Shown here in pieces: positions 24,394 through 39,067 of a DNA stretch of 64,000 bases (position 1 is its first letter; each line of letters starts with the position of its first letter). The notes under the pieces were generated by a model. The model ran no database searches. It had not been told where the DNA came from and saw only the letters and a program-made list of their open reading frames with translations. The stretch covers positions 48,016,401 to 48,080,400 of the forward strand of contig CM049317.1 of NCBI GenBank assembly GCA_026874595.1. The letters run 5' to 3'. The stretch comes from Sipunculus nudus (lineage: Eukaryota > Annelida > Sipuncula > Golfingiida > Sipunculidae). The position numbers were made by a program, and so were the translations under genes.

Positions 24394-24606
24394 ATCAACT
24401 TTTTTTTCCCAAGACAAACTCACAGAATCTTGAACAAATTGACCTCGTTTTAAGTTTCGAGAGATATTTGCCTAGGACCTCCCTGGAAATGGAGTTAAAA
24501 GTTTCAAGGTCTAAAATCTACCTTTTGTCCCATGTTAACGGGTAGACTGCCGGACAGCGTGAAGAACGACGGACAAAGGGCGATTGCTATAGCTCAGATG
24601 ACTTCC
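24394..24606 (+). mobile_element. Tandem-monomer element terminus (family 2, fragment)
   Basis: One diverged monomer ('ATTTGCCTAGGACCTCCCTG', 'AAGGTCTAAAATCTACC') followed by a GACGGACAAAGGG block and the terminus 'GCTATAGCTCAGATGACTTC' + CAGTC. The same end closes the arrays at 52.3 and 62.4 kb. Confidence 0.6.
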
Positions 24607-27600
24607 AGTCTTTTTTTATAAAAACACTTATTCCTTTGACGGCAACATCCTATTGCCATTGCAGCATTAGCACGATCTATGAGTTTTGATCAGACCAGAC
24701 CAATCTCCTAATCTTTTGTTAATACGTGAAGCTTTGTGGGGAAAATACGTCACAAGGCTGTCCTAAGAAAAACGCAAAAACAAATACAAACATGTTTCGG
24801 ATTTTTTAGTTGTGACACTATTAGTCTTTACTCTTATCGACGTTACATAAAATTATGCTCTTGAATGCATGAAAGAAAGATATCGCGAAAAACAAAATAA
24901 ATAGAATATATAAAACGGTTAATTAAGCGCTAAACTAAGGGTAAAATGGTGTCGCATTCAATTTGTAAAGACAGGGAACTCTTTTTATATCTTAAAAAGT
25001 GTTGCCACATTCTTTGAAACTTATTGTTTTTATGAATAATCAATTTATTCCCAGTGGATAGACTACCGGAGGCATTGTTTTAACCATCAACCGATGGGCC
25101 CGTCTGGATAAAACTAATTAACAGAATTGATGGAAAGAATTTCTATGATTAAATGAGAAAAAGAACCAATTTTTATAATAAATTAGCATTTATTAAGAAA
25201 AAAAATAATAAAGACAAGAAATATTTAGCTGTTTAGGCTACTTAAGTAGGAATATTTAGGGATATCAAGCATTCTTGTAAAGACCATGTTTTAAAATCAG
25301 ATAATTCCTCACCAGGAAACCGGGGAATGTTAAGCCCTGTGATCAACAATTACTGGTACAAACAGGATTGCTTATTATATATATATAAAGGAACACGGAC
25401 ATCATGAAATAGTGTCAAATACTTTTTATATACGACAATGTGATTTGCCTCGTCACAATTATTCCCTTGAATTCAATAAAGTCGTAGGCCACTAGTTTAT
25501 AATCTACGTTTGATTTCAGAAGATAGGATCGGCTTTATGGGTAGATACAGTTAAAAGTTAAAAAAAAATCGAAACAGAATCATTGTTTGAATGACGGCGT
25601 ATTACAATACACTGAGGGCAAAGACCGAGTCCCGTATAGAAGCCGTGACATGGTCATTGTCGAGGTCTAGGCCACTAAAAATGATAATACTAAAACATAT
25701 CGGAAATCTGACTGTGTCTGTCAAAATACATTCACAGCACCTTTTTTCCCGAGATAAAACCCTCTAATCTGAACAATATGCATAAAAACGATCTAGCCAA
25801 TAGCAGCGAAGCAGAGAAAACAAGATTTGGACATTAAGAAGATATGAGTGGAGCTGGTCCAGGCACTTGAATGATACATAATAAAACATAATTTTCTGTT
25901 GTTTTTTTTTTAAGTTCCATTTTAAACACGTGCTTTATATTAGATTTTCTGGTGTCCTTGGGTTATTGGTTGATCTCTATATTCCGTAAATAAGAAATAC
26001 GGTAAACAGATTACATCAGGGTTCTGTTAGTTATACTTTAGTCAATATTAGTCCTTTTGCCCGACACCCTTTATCAATAAAGGCCAGTCACTTTGTAAAG
26101 CGTAGCCTAAAAGGGTTTTTAAACAATTATTCTTTGGTAACCTATACAGCAAAGATAACATTCTCCAAAGTTATTTAACCAGTCGTATAATTGTTTTTTT
26201 TCATCTTGAACCTGTCTTACAAACTACGCTGAAATGATTGAGTGTTATTTTCTGACCTATACTGGACAAAATACATGCATATGTGTACATCTCGTTTGCA
26301 TTATAAACACGCATGCAGTTATTAAGATAAAATAAAACATCAGATCATTTGCATATTTTCTTTTAATGGGAAACATAAAATTGATGCATCCGGCTAGAAA
26401 AAGTCTAAATCCTTCAGTACCGAGTCCTGAATCACTGGTTATAAGTCAGTACTACAACCTACTGGGCATTATATCATCTATTCCTCATATTATGTTAAAG
26501 GAATGCTTTTTTTTAACAAAAAAGTTATTTATATTACCAAAAATGGTATTCATATTTTCACGTAATATTCTCCAAAACACCTGAATGCAATAAACAGCGG
26601 ACATTCATTGCAAAAACATAGAAAAGAACTTACCATGTATGAATAAACTACGAAGCTGGATTTGATGAAAAAGCCAGTATGCTGTTCCAAAGTCCGATAC
26701 CAATCTAAAACAGTGTACCACATAAACAGAGGCGAAGTAATTTCTGTTCACTGGTCCAGGGAAACAAACTTGTGACAATGCTCTTGTAACGCTGCGCAGA
26801 AGCAAAAACCAAGTTACAATAATGATCCGATTAATGAGACTTTCTGGTTAAGTTTTCTATCCCTGCTTGACGTGTTTATGATCTGGCTCTGCGCGGTTCA
26901 TCCTCCAGCAGTCTACCTGCCAAATCGATTCAAAACTCTGGGAGCCAGACCACCTAGGGACCTGTAACGAGTTAGGGACACTTGCATTAAAGCCAAGCTC
27001 ATCCTGATCTCTTGATCACTTAAATCATGAATGATACCAGCTGTAACATTACACATTGGATCACACAGTTTTTGCCAACTGGTTAGGACTAGGTTCAGTA
27101 CATGCGACACTCCATGGATTACCTTCCTCGTCTTAATTAAGTCAAATATGACGGTATTATCATGGCCTAACCCGTGTCACATTTAAATATGTCATTTACT
27201 TCAATGATCACTCCATCATCGAGACCTCACCGTGGATGTAAAAGCACAGTCGGATACACCTTAACGTCCGGTAAAACTTCATCTCAAAATATGGTACAAT
27301 TTTTTTGCAATTATATGTTTTTACGAATAATTTTAGATGAATAAAAACTGGTAAATTATATTTGACAGGCAAGCTATGTCATTTTGGCAAAGAGTTCTGC
27401 TATTAGTAAATAACAACAGTAGCGAAGCATATATTCTTTACCTTGCACCGAATCATAAATCAGTTCATTCTCTATAATCTGTATACTCGACACTGATAAA
27501 TAAATCCAGACAATTTGAAATGTAAAAAAGAGGATGATACTGGAATTTACAGTGGACCTCGTCAAGGGAACTGCTGAACGACATCATATATCAATTTTGA

Positions 27601-30600
27601 CCCTATTTGACTACGCCCGTTGGGGTCTACACTATCAGTTTGATAGTCCGGATGCAAATTTGATGTTTAAGGATGCAGCGTGAACCACAGCCCTATTCTG
27701 TCGTTTCTGAGGGTTATCATACTGTAAAATAGTACATTAGGAGAATGGCTTGACTTGCCTGAAGCAAAAATACAACACTCCCAAAGGGAATCATACGAGA
27801 CGGAAAGTCTGTCTGCGCTGAACGTGACAGGACTTAATCATGCTGTTAATGTTTGGTGTCAGTGGAATATGATGTATTATAAATCAGTATCCTAAACTGT
27901 TTAATCTGATGGTAAAAGTGCATTTTATATGAAGACAATTGAAACATTTTTTACCATGTAATGTATAAAGTGGCTCTTATCATTTTGTCATTCTCCTGTT
28001 TCCCGATCCACTATGCATCACTGAAAAAAATAGATTAAAAAACCTTCAGCAGTGTCATACACCTGATCTCTTGGATCATTAAGCTGCCGACGCACTCTGA
28101 TCAAAAGACGTCATGCTACGTTGACTTAGGACGCAGTATGCAGAAAATGAACAAGGTTTCTTCGCTCTTGTTATTTTTCATAAATTATTTTTGCCCGAGG
28201 TGTGCGACTTGCGGTAAAATAGAGAATTGAACACACAAACCGGGAGCGAAATATTGACCACGAGACCTGGTTACCATGAATTTGACCTTCAAATGCAGCG
28301 CGAATGATCTAGCGACCTTTTCATCATTGGGCCTATACCGCACTGTTTTACCGCCTGTCAATTAAATGCCCCCGCATTCCGCTTTCTGCTGCCGCAACCC
28401 ACAAATCGCATACCGCACCTAAAACACAAGTTTTGAATCTAGCTCTCTTAAAGGCCCATCTTGAAAGCATTTTCTGATAAAATGCTTATTATGTTGTGCA
28501 GTAATATCTTGGAATTCGATTGTCGGATAGGTTCTTGATTAATAAAAGTAACATTAACCGATAGGATATGTGTTGCCTACCTATATACAATACCTAATCC
28601 TTAAACAGGGAGACTCCACCGGCGATGCATTAGATATTAGTTTGCAGAACAAGTGTAATTGTTACACATTACTATTCCTACGACTCAACTAATTTCAACA
28701 ATTAAGCAGTTTCCATAAGATGGACGTGTGTTTGACAAATCCATCGTCTATGAAGCATGTAATTGGATGCATGGATGTCTATCGAGATTCTTTCGTTCAA
28801 TAAAGATCCACATTGATCGAACTTGAGAGAATTTTTAATTATTTATCAAAATATCGTTAGACAATTCAAATTTTCCCACCCGATCTTTATACGCGTATAT
28901 CTGTTGAAGAAGTCAGAAATACTCCTACAGCAGTAATAAGTTAGTCTAATAGCTTCCGTTATGACGACAACGCAAAAACTAAATTTTATACGTATAAATT
29001 GTACCACTGCATGCAATCGAAAAACTACCCTCAATAAAAATAAACAGAATAACAAGAAATATATATCTTATTAATGTTATCCCATTTTTGATAGTTTGCG
29101 GTTACTTCGAGTTAGACTATTTCAATATCATTATTACTTCCATTATGCTACAAAATGATATCCTGGTTTGGCTAGATATAAAACTGTAAAGCAGCATTAT
29201 TATTTTATTTCCTTATTTTATTTACCAATCTGTATTTCCAACTTTTTGGAGACAGTGTCGCTCCACTGTCTTCAATAATGGAGCGTTTATATGATCAGAT
29301 TTTCTTGGGTATTTTTAATTCCACTTGTTACCTTCTAAATATAGTGTAACTTACTTTTAACTTATAGGGATCGTGTTCTTAAATACTGTCATCTGAATGA
29401 ATCGACTAGCTCTCCCTGTTTAAAGTTTAATTAATGAGAATATTTTTTTTTTAAAGTGACCTTCTGAACTCTCATTGTGGTACGTGAATAATTAATGCTG
29501 TGGAATAAGAAATCACGAACTCTAAAGGTACAGGTAAATGATAACAATGCATAATTGCATGATCACATTTACTTGGTGGGTTTATTATTGATATGTGCCT
29601 TTCTGAAAGGAATCAAAACTGTGGAATTGACAAGTTTAAAGTCAGATTCAGGGTGAACTTTAAGCCTTCCTGAAGAAATCTAGAAGTGAAATGTCAAGAC
29701 GTTTTTATTGTATTAATGAGAAATTCCAGAAATTTCTATGTTGGCTACGTTCTTGATTGATAAATCTGAATACCTCCTGTTTCAAGTGTTATTGTAAACT
29801 GTCAGCAAATAATGAGACAAGGAACGCTGATAAAGTCAGACAAATTCTTAATATGAGCATTGATAGGTGATATAGGTGGTTCCCTATGCTCAGTGAACAA
29901 ATAGCTAAAATTGTATATAAATGAAAGAACGTAAGAAATTTTAGAAAATAGGTAGTTTTGGAAAATTGTGGAAAAAATCATGACAAAAAAGGAAGGAGAC
30001 CACATAACTTAAAATAACCAGATGTATTTGATTGAGCGTTGAAAGCACATACCTTTTGTATTTCTGTTCTTTGATCAGAGGAAAGCTGTCATTATAAACC
30101 AAGGTGCACTAAGTTTTACCTGGCTTTTATCAATACGTTTGATTTGAGCACTGAACCCGACGAGACGGAGAGCCTCAATCGTATTATACACAACCAGCTG
30201 AACTGCGAAACTTACATCCGCAGATTTAACTCGAGTGGTAGGTGACAGTCAATAGTTAGGTACAAGGGGGTGTCAGCATTGGATTGGTAAGTCCATGCTG
30301 AATGTTAGTGTCTCATTAATTTCGTATTAGTCGAGATTAGATGACTCCCCTAATAATTCACAGATAAACCTCTGAACTATATTTGCCATTTGCACTTCTA
30401 CATGGAAAAAATATAATTTAAAAATAAATTAGATGCTACGATCTGCAAATATCTGAGTTTACATTTTCACAGAAATGATGTTGTTTAACAGAAAGGAAAC
30501 TATTGTGAGGCCAAGAAATATGAATAACCTGCAAGGAGAAAAGTACCAGCTGCTTATGGAAAGGAAGTAAAAAATAAGGACGTAGTGTTAACCAATGACG

Positions 30601-32649
30601 AATGGGAGAAAAATACAGTAATGCATTGAAGATTAAAGATGGGAATTCGTCTTCGATTTCTGCAGTGTGGTAATTACTCCGGGGCTGCGAATCACACAAT
30701 TCTTGTGGTTAAAAAATTGTAACCTTTTGTATTGGTAAATCCGTGTTATAGTTAGAAAACATTTTCTTAATTCTGCATAGCCTTAAACAAGTTAACCAAT
30801 AATTCTTTTTTGCCGTAAACATATCCTGTACAAGTTGCCTGCGGTACGGTAAGGCGTTTGCTAATTCACCTTGGACTTAAGTAAACTGTTTCAAATGTCT
30901 ACAGGTTACTCTGCTTAATCTGGAAATTATATAACTGTACATTAAATATTTTGGTATTATTCTGCTTACTGCATCATCTAAAGTAAAGAATAGTGAAGTT
31001 TTCTGATTCTGTATCTTTTATTTTTTTCTTAGATTGAAATGTAACGAACACTATTAAACGGTAGTACATTTTGCCGTTTGAAGGAGATCAGAATAAAGAT
31101 TCCTCGTTTTATTCTTCAGCATTCTAATTTTTATGTTTATTATAAATCATCAGCAAAATATATGCTCTCCTGTGCATGAAAAAAAAAATTCTTAAAGAAT
31201 GAGATTGTGGGTGTAATTTTTAACATAAACATATGGAAAATAAAGAAAAAAATGAAGACACAGTAGGGAGAAACTGAAAACATGCTGACGATGAACTTCA
31301 AACACGGTCAGAAAGTCACCCACAAGCGCCTTCTGTTGACATTTTATGTGAAGGACCACAATGAAGGGCGAAATGAAATATCGTAGAGTCAATACACCTT
31401 TTTTTAATGAGAACGAAACAAATTTGCCTGTTGTATTTATGGACTGAAGTAACGAGAGTAAATGAACGACGATACAAGACAAAATAATGTAGTTATTTAG
31501 GTAAGGGCAGATATTTAATTTAATTTTTTTTTAAAATATCTGTCTACCATTTACAACAACAACTGGAAACTAATGTCACAATTTACTTTGTCAAGTTTTG
31601 TACAAAGATATTGATCGGCTTTGTACATATCCGTGTTCTGTATGAAATTGATAGTCTATATCATAGCTATTTATAACAATATCGATGAAGAATGCATGGT
31701 GATAATATCCGTTCAAAGGCACCCAGAATATAACAATTAACAGCATGTGCATTTGAAAATATATTGTTTATTTTTCCCGGCAACTGATAAAACATGCCGG
31801 GTAAATTTTGCAGTGCAGCCACTATAATCAGAGAAAAATGTGTCGTGCAATAGTGTTTCTTTATTTTATTAAATTCACATTTATAGTTTTATTGGTCGCG
31901 GAGAGGATGTCAGTCCGGCTTAGCCTGTCAATGACATATTATTATGCTGATTAATTAATAAATAACTGTATGTTATATAATATTACAACATTTTGTCACG
32001 GGATATTGGGTAATGCTTGTTGCCATTGATGAAGAAAAAGGCTTTGCTTAACGAACCTCTGCCGGCCGATATTGTTCCAGTAGTGTCTTTAATCGATATA
32101 AATGCTCCGCTTCATGCTACACTTCTCTGGTTTGGTTTATTAAGGAATCATACATATTTCTCTTATGATAGTATTAGACCAAAACTTTCCTAAGCAAAAG
32201 CCTGAAGTTAGTCTTGAAACTGTCTTTTCAAAGCAAGTTTCTCCCTTTTACGACTCGCAGCAGCAATGACATATTCAGGTTATTACTATCTTTTTCATAG
32301 GAGGCTCTTTTAGATCTGTCTTTGTCGTATAAACTGATCAAATGTATCTGTTTGCGATGCACAAATACACACCCCGTGTAAAACTTGTCAATGACGCAAT
32401 AATAACTTCAGTACAAACTAACTTGAAACTTAAAATATGAAAAATATATAAAATATGATAAGAAAATGACTGTAATCAAATCCAGTATTTCACCATTTAA
32501 TTTACCTCATTAATCATGTAATATTATTCAAATAATAGTTAAAGTTATCGTGTAAATTGAATTCCTCTCTTTTGAGGCAGAGATTAGCCCTTTTCTCACC
32601 GCATCTGAAAAAAAAACGCTTTAGTTACCGAAACATTTGTGGTCATTAT
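24607..32649. other. Long featureless AT-rich stretch
   Basis: No convincing exon, RNA gene or repeat family in about 8 kb. Minus-strand frames at 26605-26805, 26913-27110, 28846-29055, 30436-30699 and 31192-31482 (up to 96 codons) have no recognisable motifs. Small items are a TA run near 25375-25387 and a 'GCGGTA/TACCGC'-rich patch near 28335-28415 of unknown meaning. This may be intron or intergenic DNA. Confidence 0.45.
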
Positions 32650-32735
32650 ATATAATTTATATAAATTATTTATATTTAGTATTTGAAATTTTTCAAACTG
32701 AATTATATATATATATATATTATATATATATTATA

Positions 32736-32772
<37 letters not shown>
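32650..32772. repeat. AT-rich compound microsatellite
   Basis: Interleaved (TA)n runs and TATAATTATATA palindromes, able to form cruciforms. Confidence 0.9.
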
Positions 32773-32775
<3 letters not shown>

Positions 32776-34915
32776 AGAAAAAAGACTAGATTTAAGGGCA
32801 CCTCAGGAAAAGAAAGAAAATAGACGGTGGAGTCTTTGGCAATCTGAACAGAAATCGAAAAGTTATGTTTAATAATGAAGCTTGGTTGTATAGACTACAG
32901 ATATAATGGTACAATACATCCTCATTTCAGCGAAGCCTGTCCCTGGGAAGGCCTGCCTTTGAACAGAATGTGTGTTGTACATCAATGTTTTATAAGACAC
33001 TTCATGAAGAACTGTAGCAATGAACACATTTTATGGGCTGTTTTAAAGGGCATCACCCCTATACTAAAGAAGGTCTCTTACATAATGTTAACTGCAGGGA
33101 CTCGAAATTAATGCTGGAGGCCACGACCACGGACATATACAACCAAACACTATTAACTAATAAAGGCATATATCCAATATTGTAGATGGCTCTGAGGAGG
33201 AAGGCGCAGACCCGCAACCTCACCCTTGTCATAAATATTCCCATAAATCAGCGTGGTCGAGGTGCATGTGACGGCATTCAGCTACAGTTAGGTCAGCAGA
33301 AGCCTGAGGTAGCCATAAAGTCATATTTACAGCTGTAGTATGAAACGGCATTTTAAAGGTGTCCTTTTGAACCGTCGGTACTAATACCGACAGACACCTC
33401 TATTGGAACTGGTATTATTGGCTGTTGCAGTTTCCTTCAGTTTTCATAAGTCGTTATGATATCATCATAGCTTTAAGGGAATTGTAAATCGTTGTGACAA
33501 GATTTGCCACAATATTTTGCTCACACATTTTGTAAGTAACGTGATAACATCATAATAATCAGATAAACTTACCTGACCGGGACATTCTAGATTTCACATA
33601 AATCTTGGCTCAGAATTTTTATCGCATAAACACGGATGTAATCAGATTATCTGTATTGGGACGTTTTATTATTTGCACGTTTTCTCTCATCCAGAATTAT
33701 ATATATAGTTATTTATAAAATAATTATGATTGACATATTTATAAATATAAATATATATATAAATATATTTATATATAAAAGAATGAAAGATTGACAGCCA
33801 TGTCGTGAGAGGTTTTTAGACGAAAACTGATTCGTGATCTTCCAAGTTTGTTTTAACATCATAAATTAGGCATGCTCCCACCCAAAACCTCTTGGTAAGG
33901 GACGCACAAAGTGAGTTCTGTACCTTACCAGACAGAAAAGCCTTTTCGTTTGATTTTTACCATTAGGTAATGCTTATCTTAATACTGTTATGCCAAAATG
34001 GTTGTGTTTTATTGTGTAGAACTAAAACTTGCATGTCAATATAGTTTTCTTTTCCAAAAAGGTGTACTTGTTTCGACTCTGATTTAACCCTAAGTTTCGG
34101 CAAGTTTGTTTTCCTGTTGGTGATAATAACTGTATCAAGCTGCATTATTGAAAATGTTAACATATCACCAAAGGGTTCCTTTTTGTCCTTTTCGATGGGC
34201 TCTATTTGGAGTTTAAGTGCATTTCGTGGTCACTGGTCAAACATAATTTGCAATTGGGCATAAAAACGTCCAAACGTCTCTCACAAACAAGAAAGGGTTT
34301 TAACTTCAAGCGCGGAACAAAGACCACATGACTCCCCTTTCAAATTGGGGAGCTTTTCAGTTGGATCATCACAGGGAAATGCAATTTCGGGGGGGGGGAT
34401 GGTAGCATTTGACATATGTTACATGATCCATAATCTTCATTGACTTTGATGTATGTAAGCAGTACATCTTCTTGAAGATGGTAATCATTTAAATAAGCTA
34501 GAATGTGTGGTTGGACCTCAAAATATCCACGGAATATTCAATCAGACTTCAGTGTGTTCATTTACACATGTTTCATGTGTAATTACTGTGTATTTTCACT
34601 TGAGCAGTGGCAGAAAAAACCTCTGCCCCGAATACCTAAAAATAGGAAATTTCAACAATGGGGGCAACAGAACTACTCGCTTTTATAAGTTTTTAAAAAA
34701 ATGAAGGATCTGATATGATGAAGCAGAGAAAAAAAAATTGAATTAAATATGTACGTGTAAAAATTTTATAACACAACAAATCATTTTGTTATCATATCCA
34801 TGAACTACATGGAACTTCCTGTGATCATCTCAGGATTAAAATAAGCGACATACATTCAATGCCAGTCTGCCAGCGTATTTTACCCGGGTGAAACTAGTAA
34901 TAATTTTATAATAAT

Positions 34916-34916
<1 letters not shown>
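32773..34916. other. Unannotated spacer
   Basis: No gene recognised. Includes an AT-rich TATAAATATA region at 33697-33780 and a short G run at 34388-34398. Frames at 32875-33111 and 34503-34704 carry no known motif. Confidence 0.4.

Positions 34917-34972
<56 letters not shown>
34917..34972. repeat. (TA)n microsatellite
   Basis: Uninterrupted TA repeat preceded by a short AAT repeat. Confidence 0.95.
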
Positions 34973-34975
<3 letters not shown>

Positions 34976-37900
34976 AAGAATTGCGAGTTACAAAATGTCT
35001 TTTGCTGTAAACTTTCCCAGAGGTTAAATGGGATGGTTCTCATTATGTTTCAATGAACCACGCCCTTAAAGACTGGAGAAAGGGGATGAGAATGGATGGA
35101 AGCTAAAGAATTATAATACATTATTAAGTTTCATTTTTTCTTACTTTTATATTGCGGATGAATGTGCGCACCAAAGAGCCTGAGTAAAATGTCGATAGCT
35201 CAGAAGAAAAGTTCACCAACTCCGATAGAATCGCCTCAGTGGCATCAGTTATATCACATGCATCAGTTATTTAAAATAAAAATATTTCAGATCAGAAATG
35301 TTGGCTTTCATGACATTCCTAGTCATAAGGGTTCTAATGGTGGTCTGCTGCTTCAGTAGTGCCAGTTCCTATTTTATGATAATTTAAGAATGATATATCA
35401 ATTCTTCACGACGTACTGAGGGTCTAGACACATATATATTTTGTATTTCTTCATTTGAAATCATTCATTTGCCTGTGTTTCATGCTGTATCAGCCAGGTA
35501 GCTTCTGAAGACTAAGACAACATAACGGAAGCCTCTGGGGTATATTTGATTTAATGCAGCCGGCTCAGTAAAATCGATACACCCCTGGGACAGTTTATCC
35601 GCGTCCTGCCGCCTCAACCACAACGAATCAGCAAAAGTGGACCTCTGATAACGGGGCTGCGTAGCTGAGCGTTACCGGAAACGTGTTCAAGGGACGGATG
35701 TAGCTGGTTCCGGGTTATATACATTTGTTTTTTTAGAGAAAGGGGAGGCGTTATCAATAGGTCGGTATCATAAGCCCCAGTTCAGATAATGGGGGATATT
35801 GACAGTTTACCTTGTGGTTTCGCCAAATTTTACTTGTAGCCTAAAGAACTTGTCAGATGTAGTGCTGTATGTTCAGTTTATATGCGGTTAAGTATACCGT
35901 CATTTTCAAACACGTTATATGCATATAACATATAATCTTATGCCCCTTGTTGTTAAGTCTTACTTTTTTTAAATCAGGTACGCTTACATATATACATATA
36001 GAGTACCACATATTGGCTTAAGCTTGATAATATATGACTTCCTGTACAGATTCACGCATTAGGCATTGCAGCTGTATACGTTACATGCTATGGTTGTATA
36101 TAATTAGGCAGTGTGATGGTGAAAATGGAGGGCTGCAGATATATTCATCAGAGCAGAATACAGTATTATCACTGTTTGCATAGATCTTATGGCTGTAATT
36201 GGTCCAACACTTGTTTGACGTTGATTGGCCTAACGTTCGTGTTCTAGTCATTTTTAAGTTGGCCGTTCAACCATGCTACGAAAGCGCGTCAACAATAACT
36301 CGCGAAAAGACCACTTAACCTAGTGCTTCTAGAACAAGTAACAGAAAGGAAGGCGACCTCCAGATGCAGGCGACGTCCAGATACATTGTTAACACTATTT
36401 TAGAAATACAACAGTACGTACAGTTATTATGTAGTGTGATTGAAACACTCTTATCCTGCATGCTTCAGAAATGTATACCCATACTTCTGACACTGTTGTA
36501 ATATAAATCCCTTGCATTTTCTAGGTATATCAGATTTTGTAAGGTTAATTAAATAAAACTGTTTATTCGTTTTGCTCGTTTATCCAGCTTCTATAATATA
36601 GGCCTCGTCTATTTGTTGAAAAGATTTAATTGACTGGAATGAATCTCTATTTTCGTAATGAAGAATTTGTCCCCAGAGAAAGACGGGTCTTTCAACCAGT
36701 ACCATCTCTGATAAATGACGTCACTACGATACTCGATACCTGGAGGCTGGTGTCTCTGATATAAAACATGTTTTTAAAGCTATAAATCTTATTATAATAA
36801 AAATTAACTCCTTAATCCTGATTTATATTACCAAAATAAATAGTCGTACAGAAGGATATTAACGATATGCATAAGAAAATGAATATAAAAAAACACCATA
36901 GGACAAGACTTTATTAAAAGATCATTCTCGACTTGAAGTGAAAATAAAACATACCTATCAAGGGTGTCTTATTTTATTTAACTCCGCTAAAAAAACATGT
37001 ATCTGACATGTTTGTTGTGACTTTGGAACCTGTCTGCTAAAAACGGATTCGGGTGTAAGACAGGATTAACAGCATTTACCATAAACTTTGCCATTTTGAA
37101 CGACTATTTCGTCATTTTTCATACTGGGTTAGTATGTGCTTGGGGGAAACAGCAACAAGCCATGTAGGACAAAGCAGGCATTTCAGACCCGGCATTACGC
37201 GGCCGGTTTACAACTTTAATACAACTAGGTCAAGTGGATGGGCCTTTCACGTGTCGTGAGTGCAAAATACTAGGATATATTCGTGTCGCGAGTGCAACGC
37301 ACTCGTGGGGGGGGGGGGGGCTCTTTAGTCAAATTTATAAACAAGGTGGACAAGAATTACACACCGGTGATGTTCAGGGCTATGTCCGGTAAATAAATTT
37401 TGTATAAAGGTCTTCTCATTCATCAATAATATGCACTTCATATTGGACATCATTTATGCCTCAGGCGTCCATTCTTTAGCTTATATATTGACTAGTGTAA
37501 CGCTTTGTTTATACAAGGAAACACTCGTTTTTAAACGGCAGTGACACGTCTTGTTAGTATTATGTAATTTACCTGGAAGGTCATAAGAAGGGCATGTATA
37601 CAAAAGAAAAGCTATAAGCTGATGGTCCCATAAATCGAACCCTAATGCCAACCTACTTGAAAAAGGTCATAAACCAGGCAGACTTATCCATGTCCGAACT
37701 GTGTCTATAAACCAGCATGGTCGGGTTTTACGAGACGGCGGTCTGTTATAGGCCCAATATGGCGACATGGGTCAACAGCAACATGTAACAGCCTTAATGA
37801 CACATTTAGAGCAACAATCTGCGACAAAATTGCAATGGTTACATATGCCGTAAATATAAAAGGTTGCGATGATCCTTCTTTGCAATCAGCTAGTCGTAAT

Positions 37901-39067
37901 TGATTACAATAGTTTATGGTTATATATGACGTTTTTCGGACTTGGATATCCCACAGGTAGTTAAATTATTATTTATATAATATTTTTATATAAACATCTA
38001 ATGTACTCCAACGAGACATTTATATTACAATAATGGAAAGGGCTAAATTAAATATAACTCCGCTTAAGCCGATACATCTTCCCCATTTCCGTTTAGTTGG
38101 AAACATCTTTTAAGGATTAACGGAGTATTTAGATAATTGATTAATATGTACAATTCCCATACGAGTTCCGTTGATGGTGACTCTGGTGAGACTGGTTGTG
38201 AAACTCAAATGTGCATTTAAAAAAACAGTTTAGAAACACGAACAATCGTTCAAATAACTATTTAACGGATGGAATTTCAACGAGTATTTTAAAGAGAATG
38301 GTATCATTAAATTTAAGTGACATTGCTCAGTTTTTTCTGTCTTTATGCATATAGTGCGGCACATGCCATGAAGTTTTGATACTTTTTTACCAGGTGAGGT
38401 CAGATAAATATATAATGGATTTACATAAATCAAACCTAAATGTGAAGATAACCAATGAGTAAATCAACTATGGGTTAATCATAGCATATTGTATTATACC
38501 AACAGTCAGCTCTAACGGTTTTAACGCTGTATATAAAACTTGTTATGTTATGATGTTAAACAACTTCTGATACTTTTGATCGCCAATAACATTAAGCGCT
38601 GCTGAACTTTGCTAGTATTACTTTTTATTTTGTAAATTATATTTTTTCACCATGAATCTATGGAAATCACACATGACCACCTTCATGTAAAATAATGTAC
38701 AACCAAAGGATATGAGGGAGCGACGGTCCTTGGATGTTCAACAGACACTTTGGAACCTGGAGGTTACATGACATGGATAACATGATGTAACATCCATAAT
38801 TGCATCTAACATTTCTTTGAGCAAACCATTGAACAAATCCATATGATGCATCATTTTGATTAAGAATTATGGAGCTGAATTCGGTCTAGTGGTGCTGCGT
38901 AACTTCTTAATTTTCTAAAGAGTAAACCATATTGGGATTCAGCATGACTCTCACATGGGTTATATTGATAATGTTCGTATGCATCTCAATTGGTATTACA
39001 GCTGGGGTTTATATCACTCGCATTTGTTATTTCATATTTTCCCTCGCCCGTGTTTCACTATAGAATT
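34973..39067. other. Unannotated spacer
   Basis: No gene recognised. Small items are a poly-G tract at 37309-37320 and a 17-bp tandem pair 'GGCGACCTCCAGATGCA' / 'GGCGACGTCCAGATACA' near 36352-36386. A weak tRNA-like segment near 35650-35720 (TAGCTGAGCGTTA ... GGTTCCGGG) is too degenerate to call as a SINE. Confidence 0.4.

Noticed and set aside
26605-27110. Two adjacent minus-strand frames as exons of one gene
   Set aside because: Junctions between them do not give a phase-compatible, consensus splice pair and neither translation has recognisable features.
31192-31482. 96-codon hydrophobic minus-strand frame
   Set aside because: A hydrophobic translation is expected from T-rich DNA. There is no signal of codon constraint or known family.
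35650-35720. tRNA-like A and B box segment
   Set aside because: The motifs are too degenerate, the spacing is atypical and no tail was recognised, so neither a tRNA nor a SINE is called.
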